From COE1 sp949066965 (lineage in GTDB: Bacteria > Bacillota > Clostridia > Lachnospirales > Lachnospiraceae): 64,000 nt of DNA. A model generated the notes under the pieces. The model was not told the origin of the DNA, did not search any database, and saw only the letters and a program-made list of their open reading frames with translations. Positions 1-8,180 of this stretch are shown one piece after another (position 1 is the stretch's first letter; each line of letters opens with the position of its first letter). The stretch lies in the NCBI GenBank assembly GCA_949066965.1, contig CARTDA010000007.1, forward strand, positions 54,216 through 118,215, written 5' to 3'. The position numbers and the translations under genes are program-made.

Positions 1-2
1 CG

Positions 3-1127
3 GGCGGATTTACGGCGGGCGGATATGCCAGAAATATATTTCTGGGCGCGGAGCCGACGGAGGGCAGGGAAGTCTATCTGGACTATCTGCGCATTCTGGC
101 GGCAGTGTTTGTCATACTGGCGCATACCTGTTCGCCCATGGTGGGGCTTGCCGACACCGGATGGAAAAACGTCGTGCTTGTCTGCGGGCTGAGTCTGGGG
201 CTGTGCTGTAATCCGCTGTATGTGATGTTGTCGGGGACGTTGCTTTTGAATACAAAGGGGAAACGGATGGAGCCTGTCGGAAGGTTTTATATCCGGCGCG
301 CCGCCAAAGTCATCATCCCGCTTGCGGCATATTATCTGCTGATATTGCACTTAAACAATGAAGTACAGTTTCTGCCGCCGGCAAACCTGACGGCATCACT
401 GAAGCGGATTGTGATGGGGGCACCGGATGCAGGTCCGCATCTCTGGCTGATATACACGATTGTGGCACTCTATCTTGTGACGCCGTTTTTCCGGGTAATG
501 GTGCAGCATATGGGTGACCGTCTGCTTTTTTCGCTTGCGGGGGTCATTCTCGTGCTGAATGTGCTGACAACCTATCTTCCGTTATTTGGCATGACCTTTG
601 GCGCATCCACGTTTCTTGCGGGATGGGAGGGCGTTTTTTTGCTCGGATATATCCTGACCAGACAGAATACGCTTGCAGGCGCACCCCGAAGAAACCGGAT
701 GATTGTGCTTGCGGCGGCTGTTTCATATGCCGTCATGGTGGCGGCTGTTTTGCGTGATGTGTCATGGATGAATTATGTGTACAGCGGCACGCCGACAATG
801 GTTGTCGCAGCCTGCGGGATTTTCACCCTGTTTCTGGCAAACAAGGGCAAATTCCGCGGAAAGTCAAATGCGCTGGTGCGGCTGTGCGCGAAATACAGCT
901 ATTCGATTATCCTCATACACTGGTATGCGCTTTTTGTGGTCGTGCAGGGAAAGCTGCATATCACGGCGCTGCGATTTGGCTGTATCGGCGGGATTGCGGC
1001 GAGCGTGCTGGTGACGTTTGCCGTGTGCCTGGTGATGGCAGTCGTGTTTGACAATACGGTTGTCATCGTTTGCAGCGTGATTTTTGACAAATTGACAGGG
1101 AGACTTTCTGGATATGAATCGCGTTAG
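3..1127 (+). CDS. Acyltransferase-3 family membrane acyltransferase (5' end outside window)
   Basis: Integral membrane enzyme expected to transfer an acyl group, often acetyl, onto a surface polysaccharide or related acceptor. The frame is open to the left edge, so the true start is upstream; 374 codons are visible. Close to the edge it reads YLDYLRILA followed by LAHT, the usual N-terminal signature of this family with its conserved His. About ten hydrophobic helices follow, and the protein ends in a short charged tail (YESR). The residues before YLDYLR suggest a short cytoplasmic lead or an upstream domain. The acceptor cannot be read from the sequence, and no neighbouring glycan genes are visible in the window. 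Confidence 0.85.
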   Translation, partial: GGFTAGGYARNIFLGAEPTEGREVYLDYLRILAAVFVILAHTCSPMVGLADTGWKNVVLVCGLSLGLCCNPLYVMLSGTLLLNTKGKRMEPVGRFYIRRAAKVIIPLAAYYLLILHLNNEVQFLPPANLTASLKRIVMGAPDAGPHLWLIYTIVALYLVTPFFRVMVQHMGDRLLFSLAGVILVLNVLTTYLPLFGMTFGASTFLAGWEGVFLLGYILTRQNTLAGAPRRNRMIVLAAAVSYAVMVAAVLRDVSWMNYVYSGTPTMVVAACGIFTLFLANKGKFRGKSNALVRLCAKYSYSIILIHWYALFVVVQGKLHITALRFGCIGGIAASVLVTFAVCLVMAVVFDNTVVIVCSVIFDKLTGRLSGYESR

Positions 1128-1167
1128 CGCGCCATGCGCTGCCTTGGCAGCATACTTCAGTTACACT

Positions 1168-1869
1168 TTATACGAAGTGAAATACGTTCGGAATGCCACT
1201 GCCAAATGTTCTGACTGCCATTCGATACATCGCCTTTGCGTGGATGCGGTCGTGCCAGATAAAACGCCGGAGCACCTTTCGCAAAGACCATTGCTCATCA
1301 TAGCTTCCGAGACAGACGGCATTCTTTAGAAAATCAGGCTGGCTTTCGAGCAGCATAAATCCCCGCTGCCGGCATTCCACGATTGTTCCGTCGTGGTCGG
1401 TCTTGACCCCGATCTCTCCAAAGTAATAATCATTGACACCCTTTGTATGCTCGTACATTTCGGATGCCGTGCGTGGAACCTGACCATAGAAGGTTTCCCG
1501 AGCCGCAAGACAGCTTTTGTCCTTGTCAGGAATTGCCTCATACAGATTCAGGAAGTCCTGTGCCGATTTCAGTGCAAGCGCTTTTAACTCTTCGTATTCC
1601 GTTCTGGACAGAGGCTTTTTTTCTTCCTCGAAAAGTACATCCGAATCCGCGTCCGAGATTGCAAGCCCGGATGCTTTTTCCTGTACTATTATTGTCTCCA
1701 GGGAATCCGGTACTGCTTTTTCTTTCCATTCCTGATAAGACGCAATCTCCTTTGCCATCTTTTGGAGCGCAATCTCTTTTTTCTCTCCGCGCGTGTATGC
1801 GCCAACAAAGTTGGCGGCATACAGGATGCTGTCATTGCCGTTGTGTTCCCACACACAGTGTATTTTCAT
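1168..1869 (-). CDS. DinB-like four-helix protein, function unknown
   Basis: The C-terminal half (EMYEHTKGVNDYYFG ... WHDRIHAKAMYRM) places His residues like the metal-binding His of DinB/YfiT-type four-helix bundles, a fold used by thiol-dependent transferases and proteins of unknown role. The N-terminal part, starting MKIHCVWEHNGND, looks like a short separate domain. The ATG at 1869 is chosen over an upstream in-frame ATG at 2001 because GGAGG sits seven bases before it and the family-like sequence starts there; this gives 233 residues. It converges on the acyltransferase gene. The reaction and substrate are unknown, and the DinB assignment rests on pattern only. Confidence 0.7.
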   Translation of the reverse strand: MKIHCVWEHNGNDSILYAANFVGAYTRGEKKEIALQKMAKEIASYQEWKEKAVPDSLETIIVQEKASGLAISDADSDVLFEEEKKPLSRTEYEELKALALKSAQDFLNLYEAIPDKDKSCLAARETFYGQVPRTASEMYEHTKGVNDYYFGEIGVKTDHDGTIVECRQRGFMLLESQPDFLKNAVCLGSYDEQWSLRKVLRRFIWHDRIHAKAMYRMAVRTFGSGIPNVFHFV

Positions 1870-2163
1870 AATCTTCCTCCATGAATTGAATGCTTCACGT
1901 TTGTATCCTTTGTAATGCTGCATAATCCAGCAAATGTGAACCGTGTTTTTTCTGTTAAAAGTAACGCATAAAACACTATCTGATGTATAATAAGTTTGCA
2001 AACAAAAAAATACGAAAGTGAGTGGTCTTGTGCGTTAAATTTATTATACAACGAAAATAATTTAACTGGTAGACGGTATCGTTATTTTAATACTTATTTT
2101 GAGTATTCTCTCAGCGGACAAATCCGGCAGTATTCATTTTATCTTTTCACTGTTTTTATTGAA

Positions 2164-2199
2164 ATAGGGTGTGATTTACTTTATAGGGTGTGATATACT
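2164..2199 (+). repeat. Tandem 19-bp direct repeat before the AAA-ATPase-like gene
   Basis: ATAGGGTGTGATTTACT (2164-2180) and ATAGGGTGTGATATACT (2183-2199) are near-identical, spaced 19 bp start to start, and end about 40 bp before the next start codon. The second copy includes TATACT, a possible -10 element. This could be a regulator site or a small local duplication. The rest of the 370-bp gap between the two divergent genes (1870-2238) is AT-rich with no further gene. Confidence 0.5.
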
Positions 2200-2238
2200 G
2201 ATAAAAAATACAGAAATTTTTAGGGGAAGGGGCATGGT

Positions 2239-3441
2239 ATGGCAGGAAAGGTAAAACTTCCAATGGGGGTTGAGAATTTCGGGGAAATGCGTACAGGGGG
2301 ATTCTATTATGTTGATAAAACCGGGCTGGTTAAAACACTGCTGAGGAATCCGGGGAAAGTAAATTTGTTCACGCGTCCAAGGCGTTTTGGGAAGACGCTG
2401 AACATGAGCATGCTCAAATATTTTTTTGAAGCGGGCAGTGATATCATGCCGTCTGACAACGGAACGATTTTTGATGGGCTTGAGATTTCAGGAGAAAAAG
2501 AATTATGCGAGGAGTATATGGGGAAATTTCCTGTGATTTCAATTACGTTAAAAGGGGCAACAGGGGAAAACTTCGAAGAGGCAAAAGTAATGCTCCGGAG
2601 AATTATAGGGAAGGAGGCAATGCGGTTTCGGTTCCTGATGGAAAGCGATAAGATTGATGATACAGAACGCAGCCAGTATGAGGCACTTATTGGTACGGAT
2701 AAAACAGGCACATTTACCATGTCAGATGATTTGCTGAAAGACAGCCTGCTGATGTTGTCGCAGTTCCTGCAGAAGCATTATGGGAATGGTACGGTCATGC
2801 TGATTGACGAATATGATGTGCCGCTTGATAAGGCATACCGGGCAGGATACTATGATTCCATGGTGGAATTTATCAGGGTTATGTTTGGCAATGCATTTAA
2901 GACAAACGACAGCTTGAAATTTGCAGTGCTGACAGGGTGTCTGAGGATATCAAAGGAAAGCATTTTTACCGGACTGAATAATTTTAATGTATATACAGTA
3001 AAAGACGTACAGTATAATGAATATTTTGGGTTTTCAGACAGAGAAGTCCGCAAACTGCTGGAATACTACGGATTTATGGATAAATATGACACCATAAAAA
3101 AATGGTATGACGGATACCGTTTCGGGGAGCTGGAGGTTTATTGTCCATGGGATGTGGTGAGCTATTGTCATGCCCTGAGAATGGAACCATTTATGGAACC
3201 GCAGAATTACTGGGTAAATACGAGCAGCAACGATATTATCAGGAGATTTTTAAGCAAAGCGAAAACAGCCGACAGAAACGATATCGAACAGCTGATTACA
3301 TTTGACACTGCATGCCGGGCAGCCCTGAAGCAGATTAATGACCGAAACTATGCGGAGAAGCTGACTGATGACGGTATGACAACCATCCGTAAATATGGGA
3401 TTGCGTGCTATAAAAGACGCTGTAAGGTAATTTCTGGATAA
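2239..3441 (+). CDS. AAA-ATPase-like / DUF1703-type protein with internal deletion
   Basis: Member of a family very common in anaerobic Firmicutes and Bacteroidetes, with an N-terminal AAA-ATPase-like domain and a C-terminal PD-(D/E)XK nuclease-like domain. Seen here: the N-terminal signature VDKTGLVKTLL, the P-loop-like RPRRFGKTLNMS, and Walker-B-like VMLIDEYDVPL. At about residue 350 the text jumps from DIEQLI straight to FDTACRAALKQINDRNYAEKL, which normally lies near the family's C terminus. The protein is therefore 400 residues instead of roughly 520-560 and lacks the part that would carry the nuclease core. Reading frame, RBS (AGGGGAAGGGG) and C terminus are intact. It is probably inactive as a nuclease. 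The family's role is not established. Confidence 0.75.
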   Translation: MAGKVKLPMGVENFGEMRTGGFYYVDKTGLVKTLLRNPGKVNLFTRPRRFGKTLNMSMLKYFFEAGSDIMPSDNGTIFDGLEISGEKELCEEYMGKFPVISITLKGATGENFEEAKVMLRRIIGKEAMRFRFLMESDKIDDTERSQYEALIGTDKTGTFTMSDDLLKDSLLMLSQFLQKHYGNGTVMLIDEYDVPLDKAYRAGYYDSMVEFIRVMFGNAFKTNDSLKFAVLTGCLRISKESIFTGLNNFNVYTVKDVQYNEYFGFSDREVRKLLEYYGFMDKYDTIKKWYDGYRFGELEVYCPWDVVSYCHALRMEPFMEPQNYWVNTSSNDIIRRFLSKAKTADRNDIEQLITFDTACRAALKQINDRNYAEKLTDDGMTTIRKYGIACYKRRCKVISG

Positions 3442-3457
3442 AAATTAAAATGAAAGA

Positions 3458-3521
3458 CATCATACCTTTTTTGGTGTATACTGTTTTCGTCACCAAAACA
3501 AATACCAAACAAAGGATGATG
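3458..3521 (+). repeat. Imperfect inverted repeat (about 28-bp arms)
   Basis: The arm starting CATCATACCTTTTTTGG (3458) pairs imperfectly with the arm ending AAACAAAGGATGATG (3521), making a long AT-rich hairpin with a few bulges. It begins 17 bases after the stop of the AAA-ATPase-like gene and ends directly against the short repeat at 3524. It could act as a terminator or be one end of a small non-autonomous element. Confidence 0.5.
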
Positions 3522-3523
3522 CC

Positions 3524-3563
3524 TTTTAGCGCAGCTGGCTGTGAGTATGAGGTGGCGCATGAT
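3524..3563 (+). repeat. Short repeat shared with the permease gene at 11741
   Basis: A segment beginning TTTTAGCGCAGCTGGCTG recurs at 11741-11779 with only about three differences over some 37 bases. In both places the same frame reads FSAAGCEYEVA. Here it lies between genes, just after a long inverted repeat and at the left border of the AT-rich island. No gene is called: the open frame through it has no RBS and no recognisable product. Confidence 0.6.
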
Positions 3564-3643
3564 ACCCTGTTTGGTGCGAAAATTTCATTCATTACAAGGA
3601 TCTACTCGAGCCATAGAATCTTTATTTTATAAGGAACTACGGA

Positions 3644-3883
3644 TTATCCAATATCAATCCACGAGCTATCAACCCACTCTCCTAAAGTCTGATTCCAACG
3701 CCTGTACTGTAATTTGCCATGATAGTTTCTATATTTAGTGATAATTACCTCAGCATAGGGCTGCACTGTATTGGAATAAGCATCGTATGACTGATTAGTC
3801 GGACATGCAATATTAGAAGCATTTGATATAGGAGATGAGGTAGATAGCAATAATACGGATGTAAGAACAATTAATTTTTCCAT
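3644..3883 (-). CDS. Small secreted protein with WNxTxGxWVDSxWIDIG ending
   Basis: A 79-residue protein with a clear signal peptide (MEKLIVLTSVLLLSTSS, likely cleavage near SNA) and a mature part rich in aromatics, ending QYRRWNQTLGEWVDSSWIDI. Similar short exported proteins with this kind of aromatic tail occur in Clostridia; no function is known to me. AAAGGAAG lies six bases before the ATG. It is codirectional with the BlaR1-like gene and only 21 bp downstream of it, so it may share the blaI-blaR1 transcript. That would suggest a link to the peptide cluster, such as immunity or a decoy, which is a guess. Confidence 0.6.
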   Translation of the reverse strand: MEKLIVLTSVLLLSTSSPISNASNIACPTNQSYDAYSNTVQPYAEVIITKYRNYHGKLQYRRWNQTLGEWVDSSWIDIG

Positions 3884-3904
3884 ATTTGTCTTCCTTTCTT
3901 TTGA

Positions 3905-5008
3905 TTATTTACATATAAAGCCATTACTGGTAAAATAGTCATATTCTTTTGGGCTTAATTCTTTGGAATACATATCATTTATGTATAATTCATATTTTCC
4001 ATTTTGGTTCAATTTTAAATAGGAATTATTTTCTGAAAAATAAGTTATATCATTTTCATCATAGCAAACTGGTTCACTAAAACTTTGAAAAATAAATAAA
4101 TAAGAAAATATATAGGTTGCAGTAAAGAATACTACTATGGGTAAACTGGCATAATTTTTTTTGGTGGATAAAGAAATATGCTTAAATCTGTTAATCAATG
4201 AGTCATGGCCTTTAAATAATGTTGATGTCTTATTTCTGAGAAAATTATTTTTTTTATCTCCCTGTGTTTCGTATACATGAAGCAGAGCTGTAAGATATTC
4301 TGTTTTCTGAGATTTATTCAAGCTATTAATTACATTGCAGTCACATTTAATTTCCAGACTCTCATCTAATTCGTAATTTAAAAGATAGGTAAGGGGAAAC
4401 CACCAAAAAAAGCATTTCCAGATATTTATCCCTAACTTTATCCATGTATCATGATTCTGAAAATGAACAAGTTCATGCTTTATAATGTAATATAGATCAC
4501 AAGAATCATAGTTATTCGGCGGCAGTAAAATAATAGGATGTATAAGTCCTATTTGCATAGGGATTGGAAATTCTGCACTAATTAATATTTTATCAATAGA
4601 ATCAAATTCAGGATACATTTTCTTTAAATTTTGAACCATAGTATTATCCTGAAAATGTGAAATTAAATGTATCGTTTTATAAACATGTATATATTCTAGT
4701 ATTAATTTGGTCAACAATATAAGACTCACTAAACAACAGACTAAGAGAATGAAGCGCCCTAATGATATTGGAATAAAATTTATATTTCTTTTTATAGTTG
4801 GATATATCCAATTATATAATTTTGGCGTATTTACAACTTTTGTAAATTTAAACTCAACCGGAACGCACATTCTTAACATACAAAATACATACATATATAG
4901 AATTGTCTTAATATTAAAAAATGAGATTGTTCGGAGCAAATAGATACATACTATTACTATAGAAACCCATATCACCGACATCATTATTGAAAAGAATGAA
5001 ATAGCCAT
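3905..5008 (-). CDS. BlaR1-like M56 membrane metallopeptidase (signal transducer)
   Basis: BlaR1/MecR1-type sensor proteases sit in the membrane and, on sensing a ligand, trigger inactivation of a partner BlaI/MecI repressor. Seen here: several membrane helices in the N-terminal half, the zinc motif HELVHFQNHD followed by ELDESLEIKCD (the third ligand region), another helix (LPIVVFFTATYIFSYLF), then a short outside tail of about 60 residues. At 367 residues it lacks the large C-terminal penicillin-binding sensor domain of true BlaR1, so a beta-lactam is unlikely to be the signal. It starts nine bases after the BlaI-like gene, with AAAGGAGAG before the ATG. In this context the likely signal is the peptide product, its export, or envelope stress. 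Confidence 0.85.
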   Translation of the reverse strand: MAISFFSIMMSVIWVSIVIVCIYLLRTISFFNIKTILYMYVFCMLRMCVPVEFKFTKVVNTPKLYNWIYPTIKRNINFIPISLGRFILLVCCLVSLILLTKLILEYIHVYKTIHLISHFQDNTMVQNLKKMYPEFDSIDKILISAEFPIPMQIGLIHPIILLPPNNYDSCDLYYIIKHELVHFQNHDTWIKLGINIWKCFFWWFPLTYLLNYELDESLEIKCDCNVINSLNKSQKTEYLTALLHVYETQGDKKNNFLRNKTSTLFKGHDSLINRFKHISLSTKKNYASLPIVVFFTATYIFSYLFIFQSFSEPVCYDENDITYFSENNSYLKLNQNGKYELYINDMYSKELSPKEYDYFTSNGFICK

Positions 5009-5017
5009 ACAATAACG

Positions 5018-5425
5018 TCACTCTCCTTTATCAATTTCATCAATCAAGAGCTTCAATTCATTAATTATTTCAGCTTTGGTATAGGAATTGTCATAATTAG
5101 ACTGCTTAATAAATGCTGTTGCGATACCCTTTAGGGAATTAAGATGTAGACCTTTTTCATTAAGCAGATTAGCCGCATATTCTTCTTTGGTATACACAGC
5201 CTTAAATTTTCTGGCATACTGTTTATTGTATCGTATGCTTCCACATTCCTCAATTAAGTTTTTATCTATTAATGTATTAAGAGCTCTGTGTACATATGTG
5301 GAATTTAACACGCTATCTCTTAATTGTTCATAAATATCTACACTTGTCAGTCCGTCTTCCGAATTCCAAAATAATTCCATTATTTCTTGTTCCTTGATTG
5401 ATAGTTCAAATCTTGTTTTTTTCAT
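5018..5425 (-). CDS. BlaI/MecI-family winged-helix repressor
   Basis: A 135-residue DNA-binding protein. The N terminus (FELSIKEQEIMELFWNSEDGLTSVDIYEQL) and the following VLNSTYVHRALNTLIDKNLI match the winged helix of BlaI/MecI repressors, which bind DNA as dimers and are inactivated when the partner BlaR1 protease is triggered. The C-terminal part, with AFIKQSNYDN, is the usual dimerisation region. It is the first gene of a minus-strand unit with the M56 sensor and is divergent from the radical SAM gene. Its own promoter (5463-5491) overlaps two 20-bp tandem repeats (5468-5507) that are good operator candidates, so autoregulation and control of the peptide operon are likely. Confidence 0.87.
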   Translation of the reverse strand: MKKTRFELSIKEQEIMELFWNSEDGLTSVDIYEQLRDSVLNSTYVHRALNTLIDKNLIEECGSIRYNKQYARKFKAVYTKEEYAANLLNEKGLHLNSLKGIATAFIKQSNYDNSYTKAEIINELKLLIDEIDKGE

Positions 5426-5462
5426 ATTAGATTAATAATCCATTCTACATTTTTTATTTATT

Positions 5463-5491
5463 AATATACAATAGTTTTCAAAAAATGACAA
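5463..5491 (-). promoter_or_regulatory. Sigma-A-type promoter of the blaI-blaR1-like unit
   Basis: On the minus strand TTGTCA (5491-5486), a 17-base spacer and TATATT (5468-5463) precede the BlaI-like start by about 38 bases. The -10 and spacer overlap the tandem repeats described next, a normal arrangement for an autorepressed promoter. Confidence 0.55.
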
Positions 5492-5507
5492 TAGTTTTCA
5501 AAAATAT
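5468..5507. promoter_or_regulatory. Two exact-period 20-bp tandem repeats, candidate BlaI-like operator
   Basis: ACAATAGTTTTCAAAAAATG (5468-5487) is followed at once by ACAATAGTTTTCAAAAATAT (5488-5507); the first 17 bases are identical. A 20-bp period is two helical turns, so two repressor dimers would sit on the same DNA face. The repeats lie in the divergent region between the repressor gene and the radical SAM gene. They do not match the classic MecI box. Confidence 0.5.
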
Positions 5508-5581
5508 ATTGCAATTTATAAAATAATGAGTTACTATAATTTAAAATTGAGAACTAATAACAAAATGTGTCATCAGATTTC

Positions 5582-5610
5582 TTGTTTGTTATTAAATGTT
5601 TTGGTATTAT
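5582..5610 (+). promoter_or_regulatory. Probable sigma-A promoter of the CXXX peptide operon
   Basis: TTGTTT (5582-5587), 17-base spacer, TATTAT (5605-5610), about 55 bases before the radical SAM start. No other pair with good spacing was seen in 5510-5660; TTGCAA/TATAAT at 5509-5540 has a 20-base spacer. Confidence 0.45.
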
Positions 5611-5668
5611 TGTACACTGCTTTGAAACATTCTGTAAATAAAAAGGTAATATTTTGAGAGGTATAAAA

Positions 5669-6847
5669 ATGGATAATTATTTAATGGGCTCTGGATTAGG
5701 CCAGTGGAAAGAAGGAAAAGCTTATGAGATTACATTTATTGTAACAGAGGATTGTAATCTTAGATGTACATATTGTTATCAGGCACATAAAAATAATAAA
5801 CATAAAATGACTTTTGACATTGCAAAAAAAGCAGTAGATTATATACTTGGTAATCCACAGATTTTTGATGCTGAAGCAGTATTGTGGGATTTTATTGGTG
5901 GTGAACCATTATTAGAGATTGAATTAATTGATAAAATAGTCGATTACATTAAAATAAACTCATATAAATCAGGACATAAATGGTCAAAAAACTATCGAAT
6001 TAATATTGGAACGAATGGAATTTTATATGATAGACAAAACGTACAAAGATTTATTAAAAAGAACAAAGATAAGTTAAATATTGGGATTACTATAGATGGC
6101 ACGAAAGAAAAGCATGATATGCACAGGGTATACTGCAATGGTAAGGGATCATACGATGATGTAATGAAGAATGTACATCAATGGAAATCGGATTTTCCGA
6201 ATTCTACCACAAAGGTAACATTTAGTAGTGAGGATTTGCCTTATCTTAAAGAAAGTATTATTCATTTATGGGAGAATGGGATATCTGTTGTGCCAGCGAA
6301 TGTTGTATTTGAAAATGTATGGAAAGAAGAGGATGATGAAATATATGAAAAACAGTTGAGGGAATTGGCGGATTACGTCATTGAAAATGAATTATGGAAT
6401 AATGTAAATTGTACATTTTTTGATGATAATATAGGAAAGCCTAATGATAATAAGTCAATTCATTCAAATTATTGTGGAACAGGAAGAATGCTGGCAATTG
6501 ACTCACAGGGAAATTTTTATCCTTGTTTGAGGTTTTCAGATTTTTCCCTTAGTAATAAAAAAGGAATTGATATTGGAAATATTTATTCAGGAATAGATTA
6601 TGATAAGATAAGACCGTTTTTGGCATTATCGACGAAAGTGATTAGCACAGAAGAATGTATAAATTGCGAAATAGCGAGTGGATGCGGGTGGTGTCAAGGC
6701 TGTAATTATGATTGTGACAAAGAAGATACTATTTATTCAAGAGTTACATATATATGCAAGATGCATAAGGCACGTGTTCGAGCGAACAATTATTATTGGG
6801 ATAAGTTATTGAGGGATAAAGGTATACATAAGAAAAACAGATATTAG
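5669..6847 (+). CDS. Radical SAM/SPASM peptide maturase, CXXX-repeat target type
   Basis: Radical S-adenosylmethionine enzyme expected to modify Cys-rich precursor peptides, probably forming thioether links. The N-terminal motif EDCNLRCTYCYQ is the CxxxCxxC that binds the catalytic 4Fe-4S cluster; GGEPLLE follows. The C terminus has a SPASM-type Cys array (NYCGTGRML ... CINCEIASGCGWCQGCNYDC ... YICKMH) for auxiliary clusters. Start at ATG 5669 (392 residues), because GAGAGG sits seven bases before it; an in-frame TTG lies at 5654. It is first in an operon with a second maturase, a 95-residue accessory protein and two CXXX-like precursors, matching the system NCBI families call the CXXX-repeat peptide modification system. 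The chemistry is inferred. Confidence 0.85.
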   Translation: MDNYLMGSGLGQWKEGKAYEITFIVTEDCNLRCTYCYQAHKNNKHKMTFDIAKKAVDYILGNPQIFDAEAVLWDFIGGEPLLEIELIDKIVDYIKINSYKSGHKWSKNYRINIGTNGILYDRQNVQRFIKKNKDKLNIGITIDGTKEKHDMHRVYCNGKGSYDDVMKNVHQWKSDFPNSTTKVTFSSEDLPYLKESIIHLWENGISVVPANVVFENVWKEEDDEIYEKQLRELADYVIENELWNNVNCTFFDDNIGKPNDNKSIHSNYCGTGRMLAIDSQGNFYPCLRFSDFSLSNKKGIDIGNIYSGIDYDKIRPFLALSTKVISTEECINCEIASGCGWCQGCNYDCDKEDTIYSRVTYICKMHKARVRANNYYWDKLLRDKGIHKKNRY

Positions 6848-6871
6848 TGGAAAAAGCATTTATATTTTATA

Positions 6872-7825
6872 ATGAGCAATGATGCTGTTGAATGTTGCAA
6901 TTATCATGCTAATATGCGTATTGAGAAATATATGGATGAAGAAACAGCCAAAAAAGGTTTGGAGTTTTGCGAAAAAAATTTTTATAAACCAGTGATTTTA
7001 AATTCAATAAAAGAAGATAATATTTTAAATCTAGATAATTTGTCAGATATATCAAGGATAGAAATTTGCGATAGCAGTATAAATCTTCCATACAAAAATT
7101 TTTGTAAATATGTCATTATAGAAAAGGATTACATTGACGAATTTGAAGGAAATGATATAGTCCTACTCTATGTAGAAGAAGATACTATATCAAACTTGGC
7201 TGATAGAGTAAAAAAAGTATTGAAAAGCTGTAAAAGAATTAATGTTATTTTCAAGTTTGACTTTACACAAAAGCATTCAAAAGTATATCAGGATCAATTA
7301 GATTTAATATCGGAAGAAATTATTGGTTATTTAAAAAATAATGAATTCAGAGAAGTAAATGTGATAACTGATAGATTGTTTTTAAATGAAATGAATAACT
7401 GTAATTGTGGTATGAGTAATTATGCATTAGCTCCCAATGGGAAAATATATGTTTGTCCTGCATTCTATTTTGATAATCCAGATAATTATATCGGAGATAT
7501 AAAAAGCGGGATAATGGAATCAGATTTATTTAGGGCGTTTTCAATTAAAAATGCACCAATATGTAATGAATGTGATGCGTTTCAGTGTAATAGGTGCATT
7601 TTTGAAAATAAAAAGAAAACGCGCGAATATAATATTCCAGGTTCCTCGCAATGCATAAAAAGCCATATAGAGAGGAATATATCTATGAAATTGCAAAAGA
7701 CTTTAAAAGCAGAAAAAATTAGTTATGGAATGGAGAGTGAGATACGTCCAATAAGCTATAATGATCCAATAGAACTTTTGTTAAATAAGATGGAATATAA
7801 TCCATTTTCCAATAGATATTGTTAG
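6872..7825 (+). CDS. CXXX repeat peptide maturase (SPASM-like partner protein)
   Basis: A 317-residue protein without the CxxxCxxC radical SAM motif but with a C-terminal Cys array: NCNCGMSNYALAPNGKIYVC, then APICNECDAFQCNRCIFENK and SSQCIKS. The ALAPNGKIYVCPAFY segment resembles SPASM/Twitch domains that hold iron-sulfur clusters and contact the peptide. Position, size and Cys pattern fit the protein named CXXX repeat peptide maturase in such clusters. It lies 24 bases after the radical SAM gene. ATG 6872 has only a weak RBS; translation may be coupled, or a later ATG (6914) could be used. It probably works as a partner of the radical SAM enzyme. Confidence 0.75.
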   Translation: MSNDAVECCNYHANMRIEKYMDEETAKKGLEFCEKNFYKPVILNSIKEDNILNLDNLSDISRIEICDSSINLPYKNFCKYVIIEKDYIDEFEGNDIVLLYVEEDTISNLADRVKKVLKSCKRINVIFKFDFTQKHSKVYQDQLDLISEEIIGYLKNNEFREVNVITDRLFLNEMNNCNCGMSNYALAPNGKIYVCPAFYFDNPDNYIGDIKSGIMESDLFRAFSIKNAPICNECDAFQCNRCIFENKKKTREYNIPGSSQCIKSHIERNISMKLQKTLKAEKISYGMESEIRPISYNDPIELLLNKMEYNPFSNRYC

Positions 7826-7839
7826 GAGAATAAAATACT

Positions 7840-8127
7840 ATGAACATAATAGTAACAATAAGCGAAGATGAAAATGAAAAAATGATGGATATTATTGAAG
7901 GAATTAATGCTCTAAAAGTGCTAGTACAAACATTAGCTTCAGATAATGAACTCTATAATGAAAACTCGGAAATGTATACCCGGATTAAAAATGATTTAAA
8001 GAATACTATGGCGGACTACCAGATTGAATGGAATAAGATTATAGAAAAATATCATTTGGACCCAGAAAAATGTGAAAATTATTTTTTGAATTTTAGCGAC
8101 AGAAGTATCCAGTATGTTGAAAATTAA
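7840..8127 (+). CDS. CXXX repeat peptide modification system accessory protein
   Basis: A 95-residue, acidic, mostly helical protein (MNIIVTISEDENEKMMDIIEG ... DYQIEWNKIIEKYHLDPEK). Small proteins of this size in the same position are annotated in other genomes as CXXX repeat peptide modification system proteins, so the call is from context and size rather than from a motif. It has no Cys cluster (one Cys, in PEKCENYF) and no membrane segment. It lies 14 bases after the second maturase and just before the two precursor genes. A role as leader-binding chaperone or adaptor is plausible but not shown. Confidence 0.6.
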   Translation: MNIIVTISEDENEKMMDIIEGINALKVLVQTLASDNELYNENSEMYTRIKNDLKNTMADYQIEWNKIIEKYHLDPEKCENYFLNFSDRSIQYVEN

Positions 8128-8180
8128 AGATAGGGATTATGGATATTTATATGTAATAATTGTATATGGGAGGTGATATT

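Noticed and set aside
3450..3632. Open frame through the short repeat at 3524
   Set aside because: No RBS, starts in a hairpin and matches no known protein; it only carries the repeat's FSAAGCEYEVA reading.
3905..5425. Beta-lactam resistance control by the BlaI/BlaR1-like pair
   Set aside because: The sensor lacks the penicillin-binding domain and no beta-lactamase or PBP gene is adjacent; the pair faces the peptide operon.
5509..5540. TTGCAA...TATAAT promoter for the radical SAM gene
   Set aside because: The spacer is 20 bases; the TTGTTT-17-TATTAT pair closer to the gene is better.
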